A DNA stretch of 64,000 nt from Motilimonas sp. E26 (GTDB lineage Bacteria > Pseudomonadota > Gammaproteobacteria > Enterobacterales > CBDFNC01). Every line of letters starts with the position of its first letter. The stretch's first letter is position 1. Positions 36,153-45,620 of this stretch are shown piece by piece. The stretch spans positions 155,508 to 219,507 of the forward strand of contig NZ_JAIBHJ010000001.1 in the NCBI RefSeq assembly GCF_021278025.1, in the 5' to 3' direction. Position numbers and translations under genes: made by a program. Under the pieces are notes generated by a model. The model was not told where the DNA came from, searched no databases, and saw only the letters and a program-made list of their open reading frames with translations.

Positions 36153-38153
36153 TTAAGACTTAGCTAAATCTAATGTGATTGCAGCCGCTTCATCTAGATA
36201 AGGATCGGGGAGTTCAATATCATCTGGCACATCATCTAACTTAGTCACAGGTTTCTTACCAAGACGCGCAAGACGTTCATTTACGCGTTGCAGCTCTTGA
36301 GCCTCTTTTTCTTCGCGTAGACGCACTCGCTCTGCTTCAATTAGGCTGATGGTTTTACGATCTTTCTCTTTTTTATATTCTTCAATGTCTTGGTAAATGT
36401 AAGCAAACTCAGGCGATGCTTGCATACGTGCTTTATGATCTTTATCTAGTTTAGGTATCAATGCACTAAAGCTTCCTAACTGACTGTAGTTAGCTGGCTT
36501 AATTTGGTCCCAAGGTAGTGCATTATCTTCAACACTCTCCCCTGTTTCAGCGGCATCGATTGCCGTTGGGAAAAGTATGTCTGGTACGACACCTTTATTT
36601 TGCGTGCTACCACCGTCAATACGATAAAACTTAGCGATGGTGTACTGCACGTTGCCCATCGGCTTTTCGTAAAAGTCATAAATACGTGACACTTTACGGT
36701 GCTGCTGTACGGTGCCTTTACCAAAGGTATTTTCACCTAAGATAAGCGCACGACCATAGTCTTGAAGCGCAGCGGCAAAAATCTCTGATGCTGATGCACT
36801 GTAACGATCAACTAAGACAGTTAATGGCCCATCGTAACTAATTTCGCCATCTGTATCGGCATTGACTTCAATACGGTTACGGTTATTGCGCACTTGGACT
36901 ACTGGACCAGAATCAATGAATAAGCCGGTAAGCAGTGTTGCTTCCGTTAATGCACCGCCGCCATTACTACGCAGATCGATGACGATGCCTTTTACGTTCT
37001 CAGCTTTTAGCTTTGTGATTTCTTTGTCAACATCTTGGCTGAGGTTGACATAAAAGCTTGGGATATCAATAACACCAATTTTTTCGTTATTTAAATTGAT
37101 GACTTCCGATTTGGCGGCGCGATCTTCTAAATGCACTTTTTCACGTACGATAGGAACAATTTTAGTCCCAGCATCGCTGCCTGCTTTCGCGGGTAATACT
37201 TCAAGTCTTACGGTTGTGCCTTTAGGGCCTTTAATGAGATCCACTACGTCATCAAGACGCCAGCCAATCACATCCACCATTTTCTCATCACCTTGAGCAA
37301 CACCGACAATTTTGTCATCGGCGTTAAGGTTTTTCGTTTTGTCAGCTGGACCGCCAGGAACAAGGCTGCGCACAACGGTGTAATCTTCTTCACCTTGTAA
37401 CACCGCACCTATCCCTTCGAGAGATAGGTTCATTTCCATGTTAAAACGATCAGCGTTACGCGGTGATAAGTAGCTAGTATGTGGCTCAATTGTGCGCGCA
37501 TATGCGTTCATCACAGTTTGGAACACATCTTCACTTTGCGTTTGAGTTAAGCGTTTGATGGCATTGTCGTAACGTTTGGTTAAGATCTTTTTAATTTCAG
37601 GCCATTTCTTGCCAGTTAATTTCAGATTTAATGCATCATGCTTAACTTTTTGACGCCAAATTTCATTCAATTCTGCGGTGGTTTTAGGCCAAGGGGCTTC
37701 ACTGCGGTCGAACACATATTCATCTGGCGTATCGAATTTGATTTCTTCATCAAGCAACGTCAGAGCGAATTGAAAGCGCTCATAGCGACGTTGCAAGTTA
37801 AGGGCAAACATATCGTAAGTCGGCGCAAGTCTGCCTTTACTTAGATCTTCATCTAACTGCAGGCGAAACTTTTCAAATTGCTCTAAATCCGATTCAAGGA
37901 AAATATTACGATTATAATCAAGTTGCTTGATGTAACGGTCAAAGATTTCAGAAGAAAGTTCATCGTCAAGTAACATCGACTTATAGTGATTACGACTAAA
38001 AAGTTGCGTTACTCGCTTACTTACCGTGGCGTGTTGTGCCTCTTGCTCTAGCTTTGGCAATTGTTCAACTTTGATATTTGGCTGAACAGCAAAACTTAAA
38101 CCAGCAACACATAAGCTTGTAGCAATCAGCGTTAAGTGAAAAACTTTCTTCAT
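36153..38153 (-). CDS. prc: Carboxy-terminal (tail-specific) processing protease Prc (666 aa)
   Basis: Prc is a periplasmic S41-family protease that trims or degrades proteins with nonpolar C-termini and controls levels of murein hydrolases. An N-terminal signal peptide (MKKVFHLTLIATSLCVAGLSFA) is present. The PDZ domain is about residues 230-330 (NLSLEGIGAVLQGEEDYTVV). The catalytic serine lies in DRYSASASEIFAAAL (about residue 452) and the lysine in NTFGKGTVQQH (about 479), as in E. coli Prc. It is 15 nt downstream of proQ; the proQ-prc pair is conserved in gammaproteobacteria. Confidence 0.96.
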   Translation of the reverse strand: MKKVFHLTLIATSLCVAGLSFAVQPNIKVEQLPKLEQEAQHATVSKRVTQLFSRNHYKSMLLDDELSSEIFDRYIKQLDYNRNIFLESDLEQFEKFRLQLDEDLSKGRLAPTYDMFALNLQRRYERFQFALTLLDEEIKFDTPDEYVFDRSEAPWPKTTAELNEIWRQKVKHDALNLKLTGKKWPEIKKILTKRYDNAIKRLTQTQSEDVFQTVMNAYARTIEPHTSYLSPRNADRFNMEMNLSLEGIGAVLQGEEDYTVVRSLVPGGPADKTKNLNADDKIVGVAQGDEKMVDVIGWRLDDVVDLIKGPKGTTVRLEVLPAKAGSDAGTKIVPIVREKVHLEDRAAKSEVINLNNEKIGVIDIPSFYVNLSQDVDKEITKLKAENVKGIVIDLRSNGGGALTEATLLTGLFIDSGPVVQVRNNRNRIEVNADTDGEISYDGPLTVLVDRYSASASEIFAAALQDYGRALILGENTFGKGTVQQHRKVSRIYDFYEKPMGNVQYTIAKFYRIDGGSTQNKGVVPDILFPTAIDAAETGESVEDNALPWDQIKPANYSQLGSFSALIPKLDKDHKARMQASPEFAYIYQDIEEYKKEKDRKTISLIEAERVRLREEKEAQELQRVNERLARLGKKPVTKLDDVPDDIELPDPYLDEAAAITLDLAKS

Positions 38154-38168
38154 AGGGTAATCCTTGTA

Positions 38169-38795
38169 TTAAAGAATCAGATGTTGGGCTTTCACTTTTA
38201 ATGTCATACCTGACATTAACTGCACTTGCACATCGTCTTTATTGATATCAACTATGGTAGCAGGTACCGGCGCTTTACCCACAATCACCTTCACTTCTTG
38301 TGCTACTTTTAGCTGACCAATTTCTGCTGGCACATAAGTGACTTTTTCAGCAGGTTTTTCTGCTTTTGGCTTACTGCTACGGGCTGGTTTAGCGCTTTTA
38401 ACCGGCGCTTTTTTAGCTGGATTTTTCGCAGCTTTCTCTTTTTCAGCAGCTTTACGCTCAGCAAACACTTTCGCCTTGCTTTCTTTTAGCGCTTTTTGAG
38501 CGTGTTCAATATGCTCAGCTTCAAGTTCATCACCTTCAACGCCGTCAAGATCAACACGTTTTGCACCCGGTTTAACACCGTGCAAATAACGCCAGCTTGA
38601 TGTGTATTGGCGTAAGGCCGAACGCAATTGGGTTTTACTGACTTTGTCATCTTCGCCTAAACGTTCAGCTAAGTCTTGGAATATACCAATTTTGAGGGGC
38701 TTTGCCTCGCCTTCGGCGATAAAGCAAAGAGGGAACATTTCTACGAGATAAGCAATAATTTGCTTGTTGTTAGTCAATTTTTCAGTGTTTTCCAT
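38169..38795 (-). CDS. proQ: RNA chaperone ProQ (208 aa)
   Basis: ProQ binds structured small RNAs and mRNA 3' ends. The N-terminal ProQ/FinO domain (about residues 5-115) includes [20 protein letters not shown], followed by a lysine/alanine-rich linker and a Tudor-like C-terminal domain ([20 protein letters not shown]). The start is [12 protein letters not shown], matching the family; the longer upstream frame is hydrophobic and unlike ProQ. The gene is in an operon with prc. Confidence 0.93.
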   Translation of the reverse strand: MENTEKLTNNKQIIAYLVEMFPLCFIAEGEAKPLKIGIFQDLAERLGEDDKVSKTQLRSALRQYTSSWRYLHGVKPGAKRVDLDGVEGDELEAEHIEHAQKALKESKAKVFAERKAAEKEKAAKNPAKKAPVKSAKPARSSKPKAEKPAEKVTYVPAEIGQLKVAQEVKVIVGKAPVPATIVDINKDDVQVQLMSGMTLKVKAQHLIL

Positions 38796-39192
38796 GTAAA
38801 ACCTAAATCTCACTACGTTTCTATAATAAGCTGTTAGCCAAAACCACATTAGAGCGGCCGTATTTGTGAATGCTAACAAAAATATTCACATTCGACCATG
38901 CTTGCGCTGAAGTTCGCTAACCCTATCTCATCCCGCCTCGTAAATCGAACAATAATTAAACTTAGTGACGTGATTATCCCGAAATTGATTCAATCTTAAG
39001 CATTTTTTAGTTGCTTGAACTTTTTTTGTGCAATCGACAAGCAACCAGTCATACATTGAACGCTGTTTGAAGATGCATAATTTGTTACGTTTCGTTTCGG
39101 TATTAGGCTCACTTTTTTGCTCAGGCTTGTAATAAAGTTGCGTGATTCAGCGCACTCGCTAAAATGTCACTCTTTTTATCTTAAGCATAATC
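38796..39192. other. Divergent intergenic region between proQ and the ABC exporter
   Basis: This 397-nt AT-rich gap must carry the promoters for proQ-prc (leftward) and for the ABC exporter (rightward). I found no gene, no convincing hairpin and no clear consensus promoter in it. Confidence 0.4.
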
Positions 39193-40980
39193 ATGATCCT
39201 TAACTCTTCTCAGCAATTTAGTTGGCGCAGCATTTTTAACAGCGCAAAACAGTTTAAAAAAGAAATTGTCATTGCTCACATTATTGCCATTTTAGCCACC
39301 CTCGCCTCCGTGCCAGTCCCATTATTGATGCCGTTAATGGTCGATGAAGTGTTGCTCAATTCACCAGGCACAGCCATTCGCCTTATGGATCAACTTTTAC
39401 TCCTTGAATGGCAGCAACCAGCGATATACATCGTTTGTGTATTACTGCTTACCATTTTTCTGCGCACCTTGTCGGTGGCTTTAACCGTTTTTCAATCACG
39501 TCAATTCACCATTATAGCTAAACATGTCACCTTTCTGGTACGCCGAGTGTTAGTGAAGCAGATGAATAAGATTGCTATCAGTGAATATGAAACCATTGGC
39601 TCAGGCAGTTTAAGCTCGCACTTGGTCACTGATGTAGAAACCTTAGACAAGTTTATTGGGGATACCTTAAGTCGATTTTTAGTCAGCGTACTGGCAGTGC
39701 TGGGAACCGCCGTTATTTTACTCTGGCTAAACTGGCAGTTAGGTTTATTTATTTTGCTGTTAAACCCCGTTGTTATTTACTTTTCGACTAAGCTGGGCAG
39801 CAAGGTTAAGCACCTCAAACGAAATGAAAACAGCGCATTTGAGCTGTTTCAGCAAGCTGTAGTTGAAACCTTAGACAGTATTTATGAAATTCGCGCAGCC
39901 AATAAAGAACGCCATTATATTAATCGCATTACCGATCGCGCTAAAGGTTTACGTAACAGTGCCATTGATTATTCCTGGCGCAGTGAAGCAGCTGGCAGGG
40001 CCAGTTTTTTAATTTTTCTCATTGGTTTTGAAGTCTTTCGCGCAACAGCGATGATCATGGTGCTATTTACGGATTTAACCGTTGGAGAGATTTTCGCCGT
40101 ATTTGGCTACCTATGGTTTATGATGGGGCCCGTTCAAGAGCTACTTAACATGCAATATTCTTATTTTGCTGCCTCAGCCTCTTTAAAACGCCTTAATTCG
40201 GTATTAGCCCTTAATACTGAGCCTAAGTACCCGATGACAAAAGACCCCTTTACAAAGGCTTCTGAGCTTTCCCTTTCGATCCGTGACTTGCATTTCTCTT
40301 ATAATGAAGAGCTAGAGGTGATCCGAGGAATATCATTGGACATTAAGCCCGGTGAAAAAGTTGCTTTTGTGGGTGCCAGTGGCGGCGGCAAATCGACATT
40401 GGTCCATTTGTTACTTGGCCTTTATCCCGTGCAGCAAGGGCAAATTTTATTTAATGACGTGGATGTGACCGAATGTGGTTTCGAGACCATTCGCGATCAT
40501 ACCGCTACGGTGCTGCAAAGCCCTAGTCTGTTTAATGACAATATTCGTAACAATTTAACCTTAGGGCAAGAAGTTGACGATGAACAAATTTGGCAAGCCC
40601 TAGCCGTGGCTCAGTTAGATGATTTTGTCCGTCAGTTAGACGAGCAACTTGACACTCAAGTGGGTCAACGCGGTGTAAAACTTTCCGGCGGTCAAAAACA
40701 GCGGATCGCGTTAGCGCGTATGGTGCTATCTGATCCCAAGTTAGTGATCATGGATGAAGCCACCTCGGCCTTAGATACTAAGACAGAAGCAAATTTACAC
40801 GGAGCTTTGACTGATTTCCTCAAAGATCGCACCACGATTATCGTTGCTCACCGTTTATCATCGGTAAAACAAGCCGACCGGATATTTGTATTTGAAGACG
40901 GTAAAATCAGCCAAACTGGCCAACATTCGGCCTTGGTTAGTCAGCCCGGTTTATACCAAAGCTTGTATGGCAATCACTAA
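39193..40980 (+). CDS. ABC transporter, fused permease and ATPase (595 aa)
   Basis: An exporter-type half transporter: six membrane helices in residues 1-320, then a nucleotide-binding domain. Walker A is GASGGGKST, the signature motif LSGGQKQRIALARM, Walker B LVIMDEATSALD and the H-loop IIVAHRLS. It probably acts as a homodimer exporting a lipid, drug or peptide; the substrate is not evident. It is a single gene bordering the 41-47 kb island. Confidence 0.92.
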   Translation: MILNSSQQFSWRSIFNSAKQFKKEIVIAHIIAILATLASVPVPLLMPLMVDEVLLNSPGTAIRLMDQLLLLEWQQPAIYIVCVLLLTIFLRTLSVALTVFQSRQFTIIAKHVTFLVRRVLVKQMNKIAISEYETIGSGSLSSHLVTDVETLDKFIGDTLSRFLVSVLAVLGTAVILLWLNWQLGLFILLLNPVVIYFSTKLGSKVKHLKRNENSAFELFQQAVVETLDSIYEIRAANKERHYINRITDRAKGLRNSAIDYSWRSEAAGRASFLIFLIGFEVFRATAMIMVLFTDLTVGEIFAVFGYLWFMMGPVQELLNMQYSYFAASASLKRLNSVLALNTEPKYPMTKDPFTKASELSLSIRDLHFSYNEELEVIRGISLDIKPGEKVAFVGASGGGKSTLVHLLLGLYPVQQGQILFNDVDVTECGFETIRDHTATVLQSPSLFNDNIRNNLTLGQEVDDEQIWQALAVAQLDDFVRQLDEQLDTQVGQRGVKLSGGQKQRIALARMVLSDPKLVIMDEATSALDTKTEANLHGALTDFLKDRTTIIVAHRLSSVKQADRIFVFEDGKISQTGQHSALVSQPGLYQSLYGNH

Positions 40981-41228
40981 TCTCGTGTCATCTAAAGCCA
41001 AAAAACTGTACGCGAGAGCTTCATTGGAATTTCCAGTACTTTGAAGTTTTGAGTAATACCACTGCTCAGCGTTTTTTGTTTAGGCATTTACGCTCCAAAT
41101 TGAGATCAGAGCTGTACTTAAATCAATCTAGATCTTCAACAGAGAGGTGTGGGTAAGTCAACGCCTACGGTACTTCGAGCGAGAATTAATCATTTAAAAA
41201 GAAAGCAGCTTATAGCCACTTCCTTTTA
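40981..41228. other. Left border of the 41-47 kb island
   Basis: No complete gene is visible. A minus-strand frame of about 33 codons (beginning MPKQKTLSSG) is present but I do not recognise it. No integrase, direct repeat or tRNA that would mark an attachment site was found here. Confidence 0.3.
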
Positions 41229-42239
41229 TCATTTTCTCTTCTTTCCATCTTTTTTAGGTGGCCAGTGCTCGCCAATATAAGCTAATTTTATATATTTCCT
41301 ATCAGTTAAATCACAGTACTTCATTGCAAAATACGCTCGATTATAATCATCACTATTATCTATTTTTATACTCTGGTCATTGAAGTTTAGTTTTAAATGA
41401 TATTCAGCATTTATATTATCTTTAGGATACTTTTTAATTTTATTTCCGTGTTCATCCTCTACTATTTCTTCTCGATTTAGGTCATCAAAATCAAAAAAAG
41501 GTTTCTCACTTCCTTGTCTTGTACAAGTTAACTTCCGTCCCTTTAATTCCGGCTCTGCAGATTTCTCAGAAATAATTTTCAAATCGTTTTGATTCCGATT
41601 CTTATCTTTGGATATATCAAAAAACGCTTGATTCAATGTATTCAAGCCGTGACTAAACTCACTGAGGTAATCCATAAATGTTCCTCGTTTAATAGTCTTA
41701 AGCTTATCTTCAAACTGAGGATGGAACTGAATATGTTCATATGTAATTACTGCTTTTTCCGTGAACTCCGCCCTAGTTGTCACACCATTTTTAAAATTAA
41801 ACGAGTTCTGGTTGCATAAATCAAAGTAGGACGAAATATGTTTTTTATCAGCAATCATAGGCCAATTTACGTTAACCTTATAAGCATATTCAAAAGGTAA
41901 ATCCTGCAACGGGTTAGCCTGGATAGCACTAACAATTTGTGTTGTATCAAGATACGACTTATGCATGCCTATTGCTTTTTCAAACTCCCCAAGGAAATGA
42001 ATTGCTGCAGAGGGATCACCCGTTATTTCTAGTAATCGAGTCTGTAAGTCTGAGCCATTAACTGGAAATTCAGAATAATCCGTTGAAAATAATAAACTAT
42101 GATTCTTTGAAACAGAAAATGAATCGATAACCTGCTCAATATCAGACACATGCGCTGCAAGGCTGTCATAATCTAGTGTATTATTAACATCTATATGATT
42201 AAATGAGTATGCACTTGCGTATGACTTCGAACCTTTCAT
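41229..42239 (-). CDS. Unrecognised protein, third gene of the DUF262-ATPase operon (336 aa)
   Basis: I do not recognise a family. The protein is hydrophilic, without signal peptide or membrane segments, and highly charged at the C-terminus (GEHWPPKKDGKKRK). Motif-like stretches include LLFSTDYSEFPVNGSDLQTR and TFMDYLSEFSHGLNTLN; no classical nuclease motif stands out. Its ATG overlaps the ATPase gene stop (TAATG), so it is translationally coupled and likely a functional partner. By analogy with other ATPase-effector pairs it could be the effector or an adaptor, but that is inference. Confidence 0.8.
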   Translation of the reverse strand: MKGSKSYASAYSFNHIDVNNTLDYDSLAAHVSDIEQVIDSFSVSKNHSLLFSTDYSEFPVNGSDLQTRLLEITGDPSAAIHFLGEFEKAIGMHKSYLDTTQIVSAIQANPLQDLPFEYAYKVNVNWPMIADKKHISSYFDLCNQNSFNFKNGVTTRAEFTEKAVITYEHIQFHPQFEDKLKTIKRGTFMDYLSEFSHGLNTLNQAFFDISKDKNRNQNDLKIISEKSAEPELKGRKLTCTRQGSEKPFFDFDDLNREEIVEDEHGNKIKKYPKDNINAEYHLKLNFNDQSIKIDNSDDYNRAYFAMKYCDLTDRKYIKLAYIGEHWPPKKDGKKRK

Positions 42240-43357
42240 TATCGATCTACACCTTTCATTAAGGTTCGAATATCTTCAGCTTGCTGATCAAAAAAACCTT
42301 TTGGCCAATTGGAAAGTTCACCTTTATCACCGATCTCAATCGACTCTACATTACTTTGCTCTTCACCTGAAGAAACAAAGAAAACTCGAGACGCTCCTGT
42401 TTCATAGGTTTCACTGAGACGAGCAGCGACTCGAATACCATTAAGCAAATGGTCACTGTGAGTTTCGATAATAACCTGAACACCAGCTTCTGCCGTTTTC
42501 TGAATCAGTCGCCCCATATAACTCTGCCCTTTAGGATGAAGGTGCGCTTCTGGATTTTCTATAATCACGAGACCACCAGGTCTAGCCATAACTAAAGAAA
42601 GAACTACAGGCAGTGCATAACTCAAACCAAATCCAACATTTGTTGCTCTATAGGTATGACCATCAAATACAAATTGATTCGTTGATATATTAGCATGTGT
42701 TATTGAATCGGATTTTACAAAAGTGTCTGGAGATATTTCTCCCATCCATTCTGTAAAGTTATCAATGACTAATCTCGATGTGATTTTATCATGTATTCTC
42801 AGGTCACCTTCGCCCAAAGATTTTGATGACTCCAACAAGTTAGTTAAGACTTGAGCTGTATATTCACCATGAATACCCAGCCAGCTTCTTGAACGACGTT
42901 GGTTTGAATATGGGTAATTATCGCGAGGCCCCCAACGTTCAGCGCATAAAAAATTAAAGTTGTTCTTATATTTTTCTCTAACTTTATTTGCAACTGAATC
43001 AGCCCAGTCTAAGTCCATAGATTCAGAAAACGGTAGTAGGTTTGAATCTTTCTCATACTCTGATAGCGGATCTTGCTCATAGCCCCAAGATAACCTGTGA
43101 CCATCTATAACCGCTTCAAGTAGTAAAGAGTCTGTATTTGCATCCATATTATGCACTTCTTTATAACTACCCAGCTTTATAAAATCACCGTCAAGCCTCA
43201 ACGAGCTAGAAAATCCATTTTGTATCAGCAATAATATTGACTGTATAGCAGTACTTTTTCCGACTGAGTTATTTCCACAAAAAACAACTAAATCTTTCAT
43301 CTTGAATTGAGTATTTTTATAGCATTTAAAATTCGTCAAGTTGATACGTTCAAACAT
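42239..43357 (-). CDS. AAA/ABC-type ATPase of the DUF3696 (COG4938-like) family (372 aa)
   Basis: A single ABC-like ATPase domain of the sort found in defence systems. Walker A is GNNSVGKST (about residues 28-36), Walker B GGLVIIENPEAHLHPKGQS and the switch histidine VQVIIETHSDHLLNGI. No TOPRIM nuclease domain follows, unlike OLD proteins. The ATG lies one base after the DUF262 gene stop; an in-frame TTG four codons earlier overlaps it. The tight coupling to the DUF262 gene before and the 336-residue gene after indicates a three-protein system. Confidence 0.88.
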   Translation of the reverse strand: MFERINLTNFKCYKNTQFKMKDLVVFCGNNSVGKSTAIQSILLLIQNGFSSSLRLDGDFIKLGSYKEVHNMDANTDSLLLEAVIDGHRLSWGYEQDPLSEYEKDSNLLPFSESMDLDWADSVANKVREKYKNNFNFLCAERWGPRDNYPYSNQRRSRSWLGIHGEYTAQVLTNLLESSKSLGEGDLRIHDKITSRLVIDNFTEWMGEISPDTFVKSDSITHANISTNQFVFDGHTYRATNVGFGLSYALPVVLSLVMARPGGLVIIENPEAHLHPKGQSYMGRLIQKTAEAGVQVIIETHSDHLLNGIRVAARLSETYETGASRVFFVSSGEEQSNVESIEIGDKGELSNWPKGFFDQQAEDIRTLMKGVDR

Positions 43358-43358
43358 A

Positions 43359-45311
43359 TTATTTACCAATAAATTTTTTGTTAAAAGTTTCTAATATAGG
43401 CTCTGCCGTAAATTGCATTCCAGGAACTTCATTTATCATTTCAACGATACTTCTAAACCTATACAACACAGTAATCCTTTTACTTGTAGAGTTAGTTATC
43501 GCATATTCAAAACCTCGATTATCCCAGTTATCATTACTTGATTCCCATTGAGAGGTTTTTTCATTATTGACGATTGCTTTCAATAATCGTTCCTTAAAGT
43601 ATCTAGCGTTATCTACATTAACCATTTTTTGTTTTTCTTCATCTGACATCATTGCAAAAAGAGAAACTAGTGTTTCGAATAATACCTTATTAACTCTACC
43701 ACCTGACTCTTTTTTATACGTATCATCACCAAAAATTAACGTCAATATTTCGAAAGATGAGGTTAATCTAACCATCAAATCAGAATAAATAGGATCTGCA
43801 TCTTCAATTCTAGAATTTATAGGATATTTATACTTATTTAAAACTTTCATTGCATGGCTTAAAAAGTCGTCCGTTGTATTATAAGTATAATTTTCGTATC
43901 CAAAAATAAGAAATGCCACAGCTCTCAATACATACTCAAGATCAAGCATCCTATTAGAACTAATACTCGCTGGAATTGCACTGAGGAATTCATCTGAATC
44001 CGCAACATATTTCAAAAAACGATTAGTAGGACCTTGGTAAAGTGCTGACCTAATCTCTTGTGGACTCAATGTCTTCCCATAAGTATTTATCCTATGGAAT
44101 ATTTCCCTTATCATTGCGTCGCTATCATTAGACATTGGAATTAAGTGCCCAAACAATTGATACTCCCGAATTTTTCGTTGTTCTTTTCTAGGCAGCTCAT
44201 TAAACGTCAGGTCGTTATAAGCTTTTAGACGCTTTAACCCTTTTAATTCGTAGTCCCCTCTCATGTAACCAATCAGTGCCGTTGTACGCTGTAAACCATC
44301 TATAACGACCCATATATAATCCGCATCTACATCTGGATCCGTATTTTCTTTTTCAGCGAAATAAAGTACAGGAATTGGTAGTCCCAAAAGTACCGATTCA
44401 ATTAGTCGTGATTTATCAGGAACAGGCCATACCCTGTCTCCCCTTTGGAACTCAGGTTGTAAATCAATTTCATTATACTTCACACGGTCAAACAATAAAG
44501 AGACTGTTGGGCTAACTTGATTAATCCTGGACATTTCAAAATGAGTAATAATTGAGTCATCATCAGTACTGCTACCTTCATCAGAGTTATCATCTTCATC
44601 AGAATTATCATCTTCATCAGAATTAGTACCTTGCTGATAATCACTACCACTTCGCTCATTATCATCTCTATTTTGGTTATCGGAAAAATTATTTTCTGAG
44701 ACATTTGACAAGTCTAATGTCACAATTGACTCAGATAGCTTAACCTCAAGATCTTGCAACTCCTTTAACACATCGGAAATAGTTTCTACATCACTCTCAC
44801 CAGGATATTTAGTGAAGATATTAGATAATTTATCCTCTAATATACAAATCTGTTTATTATGTAAAAAGTAAAATTGAGATATGTCGAAGTCTCTATATCT
44901 ATCAATTCTCCTCTTTAATTCTCTCGTTTCAGAGTTTGATAATTCTTTTAAAGTCCCAATACTATGAGTATTAAAATTTCTTAAATAGATGTGCTTTTTT
45001 TTATCGTATTTAAAGTGTTCAACACATGGGAAGTTGGCAAAAATTGTTTCCGGTTGATGACGACTCGAACCAGCTCCATTTAGTGCTTGCTCCACGCTAG
45101 CATAACTTTTTTGATGTAATACACTTAGAATTTTTCTAAGTTCAGAGAAAGGACGAGTGCGCTTCCGTGTACCCGTCGTTTTATCAACAATATAACGATT
45201 ATTATCACGGTCGACTTCAAGGATAACTAATGATTCATTCGATTCATTTATTGGTTGCAGATTCAAACCAATCATTTGTTCTAGATAATCTAAAACGTCT
45301 TCAAACTTCAT
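43359..45311 (-). CDS. DUF262 (GmrS/ParB-like) protein with N-terminal reader-like domain (650 aa)
   Basis: Residues 1-115 form a separate module (with GAGSSRHQPETIFANFP) that resembles small DNA-reading domains attached to restriction enzymes, as far as I can judge. A coiled region follows, then an acidic Ser/Asp linker with a six-residue tandem repeat (SDEDDN, about residues 228-245). The DUF262 domain begins about residue 265, with DLQPEFQRGDRVW and VVIDGLQRTTALIGY, the ParB-like NTP-binding motif shared with GmrS. There is no obvious DUF1524 HNH domain, so any nuclease would be unconventional. The DNA looks more AT-rich than flanking core genes. It is the first gene of the coupled trio. 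Confidence 0.85.
   Translation of the reverse strand: MKFEDVLDYLEQMIGLNLQPINESNESLVILEVDRDNNRYIVDKTTGTRKRTRPFSELRKILSVLHQKSYASVEQALNGAGSSRHQPETIFANFPCVEHFKYDKKKHIYLRNFNTHSIGTLKELSNSETRELKRRIDRYRDFDISQFYFLHNKQICILEDKLSNIFTKYPGESDVETISDVLKELQDLEVKLSESIVTLDLSNVSENNFSDNQNRDDNERSGSDYQQGTNSDEDDNSDEDDNSDEGSSTDDDSIITHFEMSRINQVSPTVSLLFDRVKYNEIDLQPEFQRGDRVWPVPDKSRLIESVLLGLPIPVLYFAEKENTDPDVDADYIWVVIDGLQRTTALIGYMRGDYELKGLKRLKAYNDLTFNELPRKEQRKIREYQLFGHLIPMSNDSDAMIREIFHRINTYGKTLSPQEIRSALYQGPTNRFLKYVADSDEFLSAIPASISSNRMLDLEYVLRAVAFLIFGYENYTYNTTDDFLSHAMKVLNKYKYPINSRIEDADPIYSDLMVRLTSSFEILTLIFGDDTYKKESGGRVNKVLFETLVSLFAMMSDEEKQKMVNVDNARYFKERLLKAIVNNEKTSQWESSNDNWDNRGFEYAITNSTSKRITVLYRFRSIVEMINEVPGMQFTAEPILETFNKKFIGK
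44577..44630 (-). repeat. 18-bp tandem repeat inside the DUF262 gene
   Basis: Three adjacent 18-bp units (44577-44594, 44595-44612 and a diverged third, 44613-44630) encode the acidic SDEDDN linker. The unit is a multiple of three, so slippage would change linker length without breaking the frame. Confidence 0.85.
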
Positions 45312-45596
45312 ACAAATTCGCCAACTATCAAAGTATTGATTATGTGGACGATATTAGCATGGGTTGACAACTAGGGTAAACGTATGAATGTTTTTTGAGC
45401 AATGAGCTGTATTATCTTAGACGAATATCAGCCACTGGGAAGTGGCAGTTAAGCCATCAAGGATGATTTCACGGCGTTTCGTATAAGAAAATATTACTTG
45501 GTTCGCTAGGTTGAATACATTTTGTACACTCGTTTGCTTGCCCTTGGTTGACAACAAATAAAGAGTAACTTAAAGAGACGTTGTGAACGTGTATAA
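45312..45596 (-). promoter_or_regulatory. Upstream region of the DUF262 operon
   Basis: Because a terminator closes the methyltransferase gene, the DUF262 operon needs its own promoter here. A small palindromic hairpin, GCCACT/AGTGGC (45431-45446), is the only clear symmetrical element. A minus-strand TTGTCA near 45365 could be a -35 box, but no well-spaced -10 was found. Confidence 0.35.
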
Positions 45597-45618
45597 AAAG
45601 GAGCGGTTAAGCTCCTTT
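45597..45618 (-). terminator. Terminator of the DNA cytosine methyltransferase gene
   Basis: AAAGGAGC and GCTCCTTT pair around a 6-nt loop, two bases past the stop codon. On the minus strand the stem is followed by TTTTTATA. Confidence 0.88.
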
Positions 45619-45620
45619 CT

